A DNA stretch of 64,000 bases from Algibacter sp. L3A6 (lineage in GTDB: Bacteria; Bacteroidota; Bacteroidia; Flavobacteriales; Flavobacteriaceae). Location: the NCBI RefSeq assembly GCF_009796825.1, contig NZ_CP047030.1, positions 1,091,501 through 1,155,500 of the forward strand, read 5' to 3'. Of the stretch, positions 18,014 to 25,787 are shown piece after piece. The number at the start of each line of letters is the position of its first letter. Position 1 is the stretch's first letter. The position numbers and the translations under genes are program-made. A model generated the notes under the pieces. It searched no databases and was not told where the DNA came from. It worked only from the letters and a program-made list of their open reading frames with translations.

Positions 18014-20189
18014 TATAGATTATAAGTTAGAAATACTAGGAGAGCAAAAAACCTATCATCCTAGGCAAGAGTTTATTTTACCAATTATAAATTCGAATAA
18101 GAAGATTTTCGAAATAACAGCGGATAATAGTTACGGAAAAACTTTTGTTTTAAATCTCTTAGCGTATGCGCTTGAAGCTGACAAACTAGATGATGAAAGA
18201 ATTTTAAAATCTATTAAAGAATCCATTTCTAGATATGATGATGAAACAGCGTATGGATTAAATTATGAAATTGATTTAAAATTACCAGATAATAAAAAAC
18301 TATCATTATCAAAAAGTACTGGTAGAGGTAAAATAATCCAAATTGATGGGGGTTCACCTATTAACCACAAAATTCTGCATAGAGATTTGACTGTGATTTA
18401 TGATGTCCCAACGAATCCAAACGAAAGATTAAACGCCGTAATTAAAGATTTAGGAACTTGGAATGAAAATTTAAGGTCAAAAACTATTAAAATAGCAAAA
18501 TATTTCAGTGATATTTCAAAAGAATTTGACAGCGTTAGAAATGAGGATAAGATTGAAAATCTAGAAAAAGAGACCTTATTAACTAAAAAACATATTGAAG
18601 ATATTGATAAAAGAATTCAAATAAAAGAATCTTGGATATTTGAACTGAAAATATATAGTAATTTAAAAAACCTGAGTCTTTTTTTAGAAAAGCGCTTACT
18701 TTTAGAATCTAGATTAGTAAAAAAACAAAAAGCATTTAAGCTTTTAAAAAAACCTTCTAAAATTGAGAAAAAAGACGAATTAAAAATCAGAAATTTCAAT
18801 AATCAATTAGCGGTTCTAGAAAAGCAATTTAAAGAAATTATTTCTAAGCTAATTGCTGAAATAAATAAAGATTCGGAATTAGAAGAACTAATCAGTGACG
18901 ATAAAGCTATTACGGAATACTATGATTTCATAAAAAACACTGAGATCAATGACATAATTCAAAGCGATAATTATGTCTCTATGCAAAAAAAATATATTGG
19001 AAGTATTGATTATATCAAAGACATAATTCTTCGATTTATTTTAGAAAAAAAGAACAACAAATCATACATAATTCATAATTCATACAAGGACTTAATAAAC
19101 CTATTGGAAGAGTTAGTAGAAAATGAGATTGACCATTTTCTAAAAAATGCTATTTCTGTTGATTCGAAAAAATTAAAAAACAGCCTTGAAGCTATTATTA
19201 ACGATCATAAAGTAAAAGATTACGACTCACTAAAATCATTCCTAATAACGGGCTTAAAACCTTTAGGAGGATATATTATCCAATATATGAGAATACAATC
19301 TCAACTCAACAAGGAAAATAAAAAGAAACTTGTGGATGACGATGGTAGCATTTATTACAAAACGGAGGCTGAAATAAAAGAGATTAAGCAAACTTTGAAA
19401 TCAATAAAAAACAAATTTGATTTAATCTGTGCTCAGTGTGCTAATGATTTAAAAATTTCTGATTTAAGTAGGTTCGACTCTCTTGATAAATTATCAGCAC
19501 TGCAATATAACGTTAAACAAAAAATATCAAACCCTCAATTATTGGAAAACTTAAATTTCTCAAAAGCTGATATTGAAAGGAAACTAAGAGATTTACGTGA
19601 AAAAATTAAGAGTTTAGATTCGGATAGAAGATTAAATGAGAGGGCTCTTGAAATGGAGAAAACTAAAAAGCCTTCGCGATATAATGATGCTCAAAAGAAT
19701 AAAATAAAATCTTTTTTACACACTATTACGCTAATTAATGTCAACCTTAAGTCTTATGCTGATTTGATTTCAAAAATAGAAGGAGGTAATCTCTCAGAAT
19801 TTACAGCACAAGAAGATGTAAAATTCATGGAATTAGCGGGTAAAATAATAGCTTACTCCATGGACAACAAGTTATTAAGAGCTGATGGTGATTTTGTTAA
19901 TCTGGAATTTTATAATATGATAAAGCAGGAGTTTCATTGTGAAAACGGAATTATCATAAAAAAAGATGACGTATCAACAGGTTTAGCGAGTGCTAATTAT
20001 TTGAAACAAAGGATAGAAAATGTCGAAGGCAAATATGTAGTTGTATTACTTGACGAAATTGGTAATATGGCACAGAATGCCTTGGATTCAGTAATTTCAT
20101 CCATTAAAAAGATTGAAAATCAAAATAGATTAGTAATGGCTGTTTTTACAAGGCCAAATTCTAATGGAATTAAAATTATAGAATATTAA
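18006..20189 (+). CDS. Rad50/SMC-like ABC ATPase with CxxC hook
   Basis: A 728-aa ABC-type ATPase (numbering from a GTG at 18003; the ATG at 18006 is preferred). The N-terminal nucleotide-binding half has a P-loop TADNSYGKT (39-47), in which the first Gly of GxxxxGK[ST] is Ala. Long charged helices with coiled-coil character follow (about 175-300 and 455-560). A CAQC pair (Cys476, Cys479) sits between helical stretches, where Rad50 has its zinc hook CxxC. The C-terminal half carries a signature-like VSTGLASA (657-664) and a clear Walker B VVVLLDEIG (679-687), then a switch region MAVFTRP. Rad50-type proteins tether and open DNA ends for a nuclease. It overlaps the 57-aa gene by 8 bases, and its stop shares a base with the next start (TAATG). 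No Mre11 gene is present. Confidence 0.8.
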   Translation: MNNIDYKLEILGEQKTYHPRQEFILPIINSNKKIFEITADNSYGKTFVLNLLAYALEADKLDDERILKSIKESISRYDDETAYGLNYEIDLKLPDNKKLSLSKSTGRGKIIQIDGGSPINHKILHRDLTVIYDVPTNPNERLNAVIKDLGTWNENLRSKTIKIAKYFSDISKEFDSVRNEDKIENLEKETLLTKKHIEDIDKRIQIKESWIFELKIYSNLKNLSLFLEKRLLLESRLVKKQKAFKLLKKPSKIEKKDELKIRNFNNQLAVLEKQFKEIISKLIAEINKDSELEELISDDKAITEYYDFIKNTEINDIIQSDNYVSMQKKYIGSIDYIKDIILRFILEKKNNKSYIIHNSYKDLINLLEELVENEIDHFLKNAISVDSKKLKNSLEAIINDHKVKDYDSLKSFLITGLKPLGGYIIQYMRIQSQLNKENKKKLVDDDGSIYYKTEAEIKEIKQTLKSIKNKFDLICAQCANDLKISDLSRFDSLDKLSALQYNVKQKISNPQLLENLNFSKADIERKLRDLREKIKSLDSDRRLNERALEMEKTKKPSRYNDAQKNKIKSFLHTITLINVNLKSYADLISKIEGGNLSEFTAQEDVKFMELAGKIIAYSMDNKLLRADGDFVNLEFYNMIKQEFHCENGIIIKKDDVSTGLASANYLKQRIENVEGKYVVVLLDEIGNMAQNALDSVISSIKKIENQNRLVMAVFTRPNSNGIKIIEY

Positions 20190-21055
20190 TGGAAGATTTA
20201 TTAGAGAAATTATACAACAGTCTTTGCGTTGCATTTCAAGAAAGATTAAAAACAAAAGAGATCTATCATTTTGAAAATGAACAAGGAATAGATGTTTTTA
20301 AAACTCTGATGTTTTTAAAAAAAAACAATAACGACTTAAATAAGTTGATGCTAAATGGCTCTGTTTCTATTGACGAATTAAAATATCTTTTTGACAAAGA
20401 TGTTATCGATAAATGTTTCAAGGATAATTACATAATACGAGGTAATTTAATTAATAATGATAAGGTGTTTATTGGAGCAAATGGAATGTTTAAACTTTAT
20501 TCAATTAAAAATTATAACATACAGGAGGTTTTCAAAGCATTCGATTCTAATAATTTTAAAATAGAAAAGAAACTTTCTTTAAAAACTCAAGAGAAAATCT
20601 GGTGTATTTTCTTGGTGCTTTTTGGGGCAGATAATGCAGAAAATTGTTTTAACACTGAAGGATTATCTACAAATAAACTAAGCGATTATCATAAGTTTTT
20701 CATTTCTATAGAAAAAGAAATGGAAGATAACGATTTGAGTTTAGGTAAAAAAGTAGGATGGGAAACTGGAAAAGATTCCGTTTTTAGGAAATTTATCACT
20801 AATAATGTTGATTTACCTAAAACATCTTTATATTTTAAAAAAGGATCTTATCAGTACTATTTGGATTTGAGTAAAAGAAAAAATGCAATCTATTTTTTAA
20901 ACCTTATTTTAGACAACTATAAAGAAGAACAGAGATTAATTGCTAATGAAATATTTTATAATGTTTTGAAAGACCTCTCGTTTAAAATATCTATTGATTT
21001 AGGAGAAATGCCTGGAACGATTAATAAGTATATAATTGAAGAGCTAAAGAGTTAA
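20189..21055 (+). CDS. Unrecognised protein with winged-helix-like segment in HerA operon
   Basis: A 288-aa soluble protein, start coupled to the Rad50-like stop (TAATG). Residues about 55-110 (SVSIDELKYLFDKDVIDKCF, then a YIIRGNLIN turn and VFIGANGMFKLY strands) look like a winged helix-turn-helix with a two-stranded wing. The remainder is helical and rich in Lys, Asn and aromatic residues. No enzymatic motif was found. It ends in a 4-base overlap with the convergent NurA-like gene. It could be the DNA- or partner-binding subunit of the module. The family is not recognised. Confidence 0.7.
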   Translation: MEDLLEKLYNSLCVAFQERLKTKEIYHFENEQGIDVFKTLMFLKKNNNDLNKLMLNGSVSIDELKYLFDKDVIDKCFKDNYIIRGNLINNDKVFIGANGMFKLYSIKNYNIQEVFKAFDSNNFKIEKKLSLKTQEKIWCIFLVLFGADNAENCFNTEGLSTNKLSDYHKFFISIEKEMEDNDLSLGKKVGWETGKDSVFRKFITNNVDLPKTSLYFKKGSYQYYLDLSKRKNAIYFLNLILDNYKEEQRLIANEIFYNVLKDLSFKISIDLGEMPGTINKYIIEELKS

Positions 21056-22062
21056 TTAAAACTTCTTTCTTCGTTCATACTTTTAGTTAGTCCCATTCTT
21101 TCAATTTCTTTATATAAATTAGTGGATTTTAAGACCTCTCTAGCGTACATTTCAGATACTTGAATAATTCTTGGCTGCATGTTATTGGAGCTACCATTTG
21201 CAAGATACTGGTAGTATATCAAATCAAATACATCATCACCATACCAACCTTCTTCAAAAGCTTTTAATGGAAACTCAATTCTAACAGGACTTCTATTATC
21301 AAAAACTTTCATGAAGCACATTGCTTTACTTCTACCTTCTTTAGAAGTGTATGCAAATACAGGAGATACGTTACCCGTTTTTAAATTAACATAAGCCCAA
21401 TGCAAGTCAGAATTATATCCTCTTGCAAAATTAAATCGTTCAGTTATTATCGTACTCTCACTATTTTTAACAAAAAACACAGGTCGACAGTTCTTAGAAA
21501 GTAAATAATCTATTAACACAAAATTCCCACTAGTTGAGGCACCTGAAAACATTGAACCGTCAATAAAGATTAATGAATTAGAAGGAGCTGCTTTAGAAAG
21601 AAAATATGCTCTCTCTTTTACATACTCTTTTGATAAATCCCCAGGAACATCATCTGTTCTAATTATATCCGAAAATTCAGTTGCTTTCCCTGAAATCAAA
21701 TTAGATTTAGTATAGAATTTTAAGGTAACATAAGCAGCAGGAACATACTCTTTTTTGCTTTGTATGACTGAGTTATGCACAGTACACCTCACTTTCCCTT
21801 CTAGAGAGTTAAGTTCTAAAATAGATTCATCATAAGCACATAAAACATCGGCCTGCTTTAAATTTTCAGATAAAATTTTGGTTACCTCTTCATAACCTTT
21901 AATTATTCTAATATCTGAACTATCAGAAAGATCTAGTGACTCATTACTAGCCTTAACTATTGTAGCTCGACTAGTAACCGATTTATTTATTAATTTTATA
22001 GAATCAATAGTGGTTTTATAATTTTCAGAAAAAATCACTCTCCCTTTGAACTCGTTTTCCAT
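21052..22062 (-). CDS. NurA-like nuclease
   Basis: A 336-aa protein that resembles NurA, the RNase H-fold 5'-3' nuclease driven by HerA. The central part LIFIDGSMFSG (164-174), followed by a helix and the strand RPVFFVKNSES (193-203), matches the NurA pattern of an aspartate-bearing DGS strand followed by a lysine-containing strand. Further family-like features are SPVFAYTS, SPVRIEFPL (258-266) and a C-terminal helix after QPRIIQVSE. The family's N-terminal aspartate motif is less clear; AYDES (76-80) is a candidate. It overlaps the upstream MutH-like gene by 28 bases, so the two are translated together, and it converges on the HerA operon. Identified by pattern only. Confidence 0.72.
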   Translation of the reverse strand: MENEFKGRVIFSENYKTTIDSIKLINKSVTSRATIVKASNESLDLSDSSDIRIIKGYEEVTKILSENLKQADVLCAYDESILELNSLEGKVRCTVHNSVIQSKKEYVPAAYVTLKFYTKSNLISGKATEFSDIIRTDDVPGDLSKEYVKERAYFLSKAAPSNSLIFIDGSMFSGASTSGNFVLIDYLLSKNCRPVFFVKNSESTIITERFNFARGYNSDLHWAYVNLKTGNVSPVFAYTSKEGRSKAMCFMKVFDNRSPVRIEFPLKAFEEGWYGDDVFDLIYYQYLANGSSNNMQPRIIQVSEMYAREVLKSTNLYKEIERMGLTKSMNEERSFN

Positions 22063-22775
22063 TTGTATTTTTCTAATAATTGATTAATAAATTTTTTATT
22101 AAGCCAAAATGATTGCTTGGTTATCTCTACATCTCCATTAGTGTAATTCAAATACGGGATATCAAAATCAGAACTATTCTTAGCATGCGGTCTTAAGTGT
22201 ATAAAATTTGTTTCCGACTGTTTAGGTAAATTATTATTCGTTCTATATCCTTCTCCATATTTTACTTTTTGCAACACTACTCCTTTTTGAATTACTTGTT
22301 GAATCTCCTCCCATTCTTTTCCAATCAAACTCAATTCACTCTCATTTGGCACCCAAAAACTAAAACAACCAATTTTCCAATCATAATAATTATTATAAGC
22401 ACCTTTCTTTTTATTTTTTATTACCGGTATAAAAAGATAGTTCGAATTTAATTGACTTCTTAATGAAGCATTTTCTAATGGATCTTGACTATCCCATTTC
22501 TCAAAAATAGTATTGAATAAAGATACATTAGTAAAAGACATCGCTTCGAAACATTTATAATTTACATCGACAGAAATAAATTTCACCATAATATTATAAT
22601 CTTTCAACACATCTAAATTATACAATGAATTATTATTAATGTATTTTTTGATTATTACTGAAACTGCCGATTTATTATAAATATTATCTGTTTCTAAATT
22701 AATTATATCTCTTATAGTTCTATTTCCTACCAGATTATAAATTTCACTAATTATAATTTGAGTAGCATTATTCAT
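22035..22775 (-). CDS. Stand-alone MutH/Sau3AI-fold protein, apparently without catalytic acids
   Basis: A 246-aa protein that follows the MutH/Sau3AI pattern over its length: CFEAMSFTNVSLFNTIFEKW, YLFIPVIK, GCFSFWVPNESELSLI, WEEIQQVI, then the DNA-contact end FIHLRPHAKNSSD and ITKQSFWLNKKFINQLL. In MutH the active site uses E56, D70, E77 and K79. Here the GVELKTIPVD segment reads NIMVKFISVD, so the key Glu is Met. The helix Glu is Lys (VIIKKYI), while the Lys and perhaps one Asp (LDVLKD) remain. This resembles the DNA-binding, non-catalytic C-terminal domain of Sau3AI-type enzymes. It is first in a two-gene operon with the NurA-like nuclease (28-base overlap). Inferred role: DNA site or methylation sensing. 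Confidence 0.72.
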   Translation of the reverse strand: MNNATQIIISEIYNLVGNRTIRDIINLETDNIYNKSAVSVIIKKYINNNSLYNLDVLKDYNIMVKFISVDVNYKCFEAMSFTNVSLFNTIFEKWDSQDPLENASLRSQLNSNYLFIPVIKNKKKGAYNNYYDWKIGCFSFWVPNESELSLIGKEWEEIQQVIQKGVVLQKVKYGEGYRTNNNLPKQSETNFIHLRPHAKNSSDFDIPYLNYTNGDVEITKQSFWLNKKFINQLLEKYKWKTSSKGE

Positions 22776-22913
22776 TAGATAAAGATGGTTTCTATTAATT
22801 TTTATTTCAAAAGGAATCTTATGAGTTCACAATATAAAAAAACCATATTTAATTTGTCCGATTACATTCAGATAAAAAACCGTTATAAGTATAATAATTA
22901 TAAAATGTATCTC

Positions 22914-22938
22914 TATATTTGGACAATATTTGTCTAAA
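22914..22938 (+). promoter_or_regulatory. Promoter and probable operator of the XRE controller gene
   Basis: The -7 element TATATTTG (22914-22921) overlaps an inverted repeat TTTGGACA-N5-TGTCTAAA (22918-22938, 7 of 8 pairs matching). A further half-site-like TTTGTCCG lies at 22853-22860. This is the arrangement of a self-repressing controller protein bound across its own promoter, 13 bases before the start codon. Confidence 0.6.
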
Positions 22939-22951
22939 ACATTATTTAATT

Positions 22952-23260
22952 ATGAAAACTTTAGGAGAAACCCTTAAAGAAGCTCGAGATAAAACTCATT
23001 TAATCCTTAGAAAAGTATCAGATGAAGTTAGTATCGACCAATCTCTTATTAGTAAGTTTGAGAAAAACGAGCGGAAACCCACAAAAGAACAACTCCTAAG
23101 GCTTGCAGATTTTTATAATCTGTCTCAAAAAGATTTAATAATAAGTTGGTATTCAGAAAAAATCGCAGAAGATTTAAAATACTCAGAATCAACTGCCGAA
23201 ATTTTAAAAGTGGCAGAAGAAAAGATTAACTATTACAAAACTCAAGATAATGGCAAATAA
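22952..23260 (+). CDS. XRE-family HTH controller protein of the restriction-modification cassette
   Basis: A 102-aa regulator with an N-terminal helix-turn-helix of the XRE/Cro type: TLGETLKEARDKTHL, then VSDEVSIDQSLISKFEKNERKPTKEQL with the recognition helix around SIDQSLISKFEKN, and LADFYNL. A Lys/Glu-rich helical tail follows. The ATG at 22952 is used; a TTG at 22919 would place the start inside the operator. It overlaps the methyltransferase gene by 11 bases. A C-protein gene placed directly before the methyltransferase and endonuclease is a standard way to delay endonuclease expression after entry into a new host. Confidence 0.85.
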   Translation: MKTLGETLKEARDKTHLILRKVSDEVSIDQSLISKFEKNERKPTKEQLLRLADFYNLSQKDLIISWYSEKIAEDLKYSESTAEILKVAEEKINYYKTQDNGK

Positions 23261-24548
23261 AAAAATAAAAGTAGCAGAATTGTTTGCTGGAGTTGGCGGT
23301 TTCAGGCTTGGACTTGAAAAAAGTAATTTTGAAATCGTATGGAGCAATCAATGGGAACCTTCAACAAAAAAGCAACATGCTTCAGAAGTTTATGAAGCAC
23401 GCTTTGGGAAAGAGAACCATTCAAATGAAGATATTAATCAAGTTGTAACAAGAGATGTTGAAGAAATCCCAGATCACGAACTATTAGTTGGAGGATTCCC
23501 TTGTCAAGATTATTCTGTAGCGACAACTTTACATAACTCTAAAGGATTAAAAGGAAAGAAAGGAGTGCTTTGGTGGTCGATACATAGTATATTAGAAAAT
23601 AAAAAAAACAAACCTAAATATTTGTTTTTAGAGAATGTAGATAGACTTTTAAAATCTCCTGCAAACCAAAGAGGTCGTGATTTTGCAGTAATGCTTCAAA
23701 GTTTAAATGATTTAGGCTACGCTGTAGAATGGCGAGTTATTAATGCTGCTGAATACGGAATGCCGCAAAGGCGAAGACGCGTATTCTTTATTGGCTACCA
23801 TAAATCTACAGTTACGTACAAAAAACTTGTGAAGTCTAGCAAAATAGGTTGGCTAACAGAAGATGGAACTATAGCTAGAGCTTTTCCTGTTGCAAAAAAC
23901 ATTAAAATTCAAGAAGTTGAACTAAAAGGAAATTTAGTTGAAATAACTAATGAATTTAATAAAGACGCAAAATTGTCCCCCTTTCTTAATACAGGAATGC
24001 TTGTTAAAGGAAAAGTGTACACAACTAAAAGCGAACCAGAATATAAAGGTCCAAAAACAAAACTTCGAGACTTAATCCAAAATGGAGAAGTAACTAACGA
24101 ATTTTTCATAGCAGATAAAAAATTAAAAACGCCAAAAATTATTACAAATAGGGATGGCTCTAAACGAACTATCACCACAGAAGTAGAAATGTGGGAATAT
24201 TTAAAAGGCTCTAAAAAGGAGAAAAGAATTACCCAAAATGGTTTTGAATATAATTATGGTGAAGGCGCAATGATTTACCCAGACTCACTTGACAATGCAT
24301 CCAGAACAATAATTACAGGAGAAGGGGGGAAATCTCCATCACGCTTCAAGCATGTTGTTGATTCCGATAGAGGATTAAGGCGATTAACACCTATTGAACT
24401 AGAAAGGCTAAATATGTTTCCTGATAACCACACAAAACTAGAGGGAATAACGGATGCAAAAAGAGCTTTTTTCATGGGTAACGCTTTAGTGGTTGGAGTT
24501 ATTGAAAAAATAGGAAAAGAACTATACAATAAAATTATAAATGGATAA
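23250..24548 (+). CDS. DNA (cytosine-5) methyltransferase of a type II restriction-modification system
   Basis: Transfers a methyl group from S-adenosylmethionine to C5 of cytosine in a specific site. All the main motifs are intact in 432 aa: motif I LFAGVGGFRLG (11-21), motif IV GGFPCQDYS with catalytic Cys85, motif VI ENV (128-130), motif VIII QRRRRVFFIG (173-182), a target-recognition region (about 185-345), motif IX RRLTPIELERLNMFP and motif X MGNALVVGVI. The site cannot be deduced from the sequence. The motif IV neighbourhood (DYSVATTLHNSKGLKGKKG) reminds me of the M.Sau3AI-like branch, but this is only an impression. Overlaps its neighbours by 11 and 8 bases. Confidence 0.94.
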   Translation: MANKKIKVAELFAGVGGFRLGLEKSNFEIVWSNQWEPSTKKQHASEVYEARFGKENHSNEDINQVVTRDVEEIPDHELLVGGFPCQDYSVATTLHNSKGLKGKKGVLWWSIHSILENKKNKPKYLFLENVDRLLKSPANQRGRDFAVMLQSLNDLGYAVEWRVINAAEYGMPQRRRRVFFIGYHKSTVTYKKLVKSSKIGWLTEDGTIARAFPVAKNIKIQEVELKGNLVEITNEFNKDAKLSPFLNTGMLVKGKVYTTKSEPEYKGPKTKLRDLIQNGEVTNEFFIADKKLKTPKIITNRDGSKRTITTEVEMWEYLKGSKKEKRITQNGFEYNYGEGAMIYPDSLDNASRTIITGEGGKSPSRFKHVVDSDRGLRRLTPIELERLNMFPDNHTKLEGITDAKRAFFMGNALVVGVIEKIGKELYNKIING

Positions 24549-25479
24549 AAGAACTAACAGAGTCCAACCAATTAGATTATCACAGAATTTTTTCCCTTTA
24601 GACATTCACAAATCAATGTTTATTAATGACCTCATGATAACTATACCCCAATATTATGCTAAATCTTGGACTGAAAAAGTTTTAAAAACTCATAATTCAA
24701 ATAACAAATCTTGGGAAATTAACATTAATTATGAGTCACCAAAGGAGTTAAAAAAAATTAAACACAAATTCAAAGGTAAATTATCTCTGTTTTTTACAAA
24801 AGGTAGAAGTCAAACTAGTAGTTATAGATTGAAATGGGATAATGACTTTGCTGTTCAATTAGCAAAAGATTACCCAAAAAGCTTTGTGCGATCATTAGAG
24901 TTTCATATCGGTGATGAATATTACAAAAAGCAAAAATTTACTGAATATGATATTGGAGGTTTCAAAGAACAATTGCAAGTAAAAATTTTATGGAAAAAAA
25001 ATAAACCAGAAATAACCTTTAAAGAGTTTTTTAGAGTTAGAGAAGCTTCTCAAGGATTCCCTAAAGTTTTTAATGAACTTAGCTCATACTTGATTGCAGA
25101 TTATTTACTAAGTTCAAAAGAAGAAATACTGCGAAGAATACAAGTTAGCAACTGGAAATCAAGAGATAACATCTCTAAAGAAATAAATGAAAATAATATT
25201 TACATATTGCTAAATAGAGAACTAAAAGAAGTTTACTTCGGAGAGACGAAAAAATCTCTATCAAAAAGATATCCTACAACTCAAAAACACCATTCTTTTG
25301 ACGAATGGACAGAATACTCAATTATTCAATTACCACCAGAAACCTCTGAACATACAAGATTATTAGTTGAACGAATTTTAATTGCTGTAGGATCAAAACT
25401 TTTCCCTAACATACTTTACAGCGACAAACCTGTTCTTGATTTAGAAAATGGATTAAAACTTAAAAATAAGAAAAAATAA
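24541..25479 (+). CDS. GIY-YIG family type II restriction endonuclease (probable)
   Basis: A 312-aa protein whose C-terminal part (about 215-285) fits a GIY-YIG nuclease: NIYILLN (219-225), VYFGET (231-236), a conserved Arg in SKRYP (Arg243) and a Glu-bearing helix TRLLVERILIAVG (Glu277 is the candidate metal ligand). The N-terminal 200 residues are basic and probably read the DNA site. GIY-YIG type II enzymes such as Eco29kI and Hpy188I are the precedent. It overlaps the methyltransferase by 8 bases (ATGGATAA), which fixes it as the restriction partner. The start is the ATG at 24541. Confidence 0.8.
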   Translation: MDKRTNRVQPIRLSQNFFPLDIHKSMFINDLMITIPQYYAKSWTEKVLKTHNSNNKSWEININYESPKELKKIKHKFKGKLSLFFTKGRSQTSSYRLKWDNDFAVQLAKDYPKSFVRSLEFHIGDEYYKKQKFTEYDIGGFKEQLQVKILWKKNKPEITFKEFFRVREASQGFPKVFNELSSYLIADYLLSSKEEILRRIQVSNWKSRDNISKEINENNIYILLNRELKEVYFGETKKSLSKRYPTTQKHHSFDEWTEYSIIQLPPETSEHTRLLVERILIAVGSKLFPNILYSDKPVLDLENGLKLKNKKK

Positions 25480-25494
25480 AAAACTAATTACTAC

Positions 25495-25545
25495 CCTTAC
25501 ACTTAATCGAAAATCTGTTTTGTTTATTAATACAGACATTAACAA
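25495..25545 (-). pseudogene. Decayed copy of the 3' end of the TspO-like gene
   Basis: A 15-base direct repeat, CCTTACACTTAATCG, occurs at 25495-25509 and at 25814-25828, the latter inside the end of the TspO-like gene. Read on the minus strand in the same frame, the copy gives INKQNRFSIKCKGSN-stop against INRETNPAIKCKEY in the intact gene, so similarity extends beyond the exact repeat. It lies just after the endonuclease gene and marks the island edge. It may be a leftover from insertion, replacement or recombination at this gene's end. Confidence 0.5.
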
Positions 25546-25629
25546 AACCCTCAATCCAGTCAAAATAAATATTTATCAAGTCATTCAACAATGAACTTTA
25601 TCCATAATTTGTTCTTAAAAATATAAATT

Positions 25630-25776
25630 ATGATAATTACAAAAGTATTAGGACTTACAAGTACATTAACAAAAAGTAAAAAAGCTAAAATTGCAATTCT
25701 ACTTATAGAAGTCGCTGTGTTAGCACATGCTGTAGCAACAAGAAAAGGGAAAACTCAGAAAAAATTAAAAAAGTAG
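25630..25776 (+). CDS. Small basic protein with one hydrophobic helix (48 aa)
   Basis: A short frame starting MIITKVLGLTSTLTKSKK, then a hydrophobic stretch AKIAILLIEVAVLAHAVA (about 19-36), then a strongly basic tail ending KTQKKLKK. This is the shape of a small inner-membrane peptide; small membrane-active toxins also look like this. No family is recognised. It occupies the 308-base gap (25480-25787) after the endonuclease, between the two copies of the TspO-like 3' end, so it seems to belong to the island. Support is limited to its composition and position. Confidence 0.4.
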   Translation: MIITKVLGLTSTLTKSKKAKIAILLIEVAVLAHAVATRKGKTQKKLKK

Positions 25777-25787
25777 AACGTTAGGCT

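Noticed and set aside
18006..21055. Known ABC three-component conflict system
   Set aside because: The small neighbour and ABC ATPase fit loosely, but HerA, NurA and MutH-like genes are not part of the architecture as I know it, and no match to a named middle component was seen. Kept as an alternative, not as the call.
22919..22951. TTG start for the XRE controller at 22919
   Set aside because: It would lie inside the inverted repeat and -7 element; the ATG at 22952 directly precedes the helix-turn-helix start.
16239..25776. Island as a prophage or integrative element
   Set aside because: No integrase, transposase, structural, replication or conjugation genes are present, and no tRNA gene borders it.
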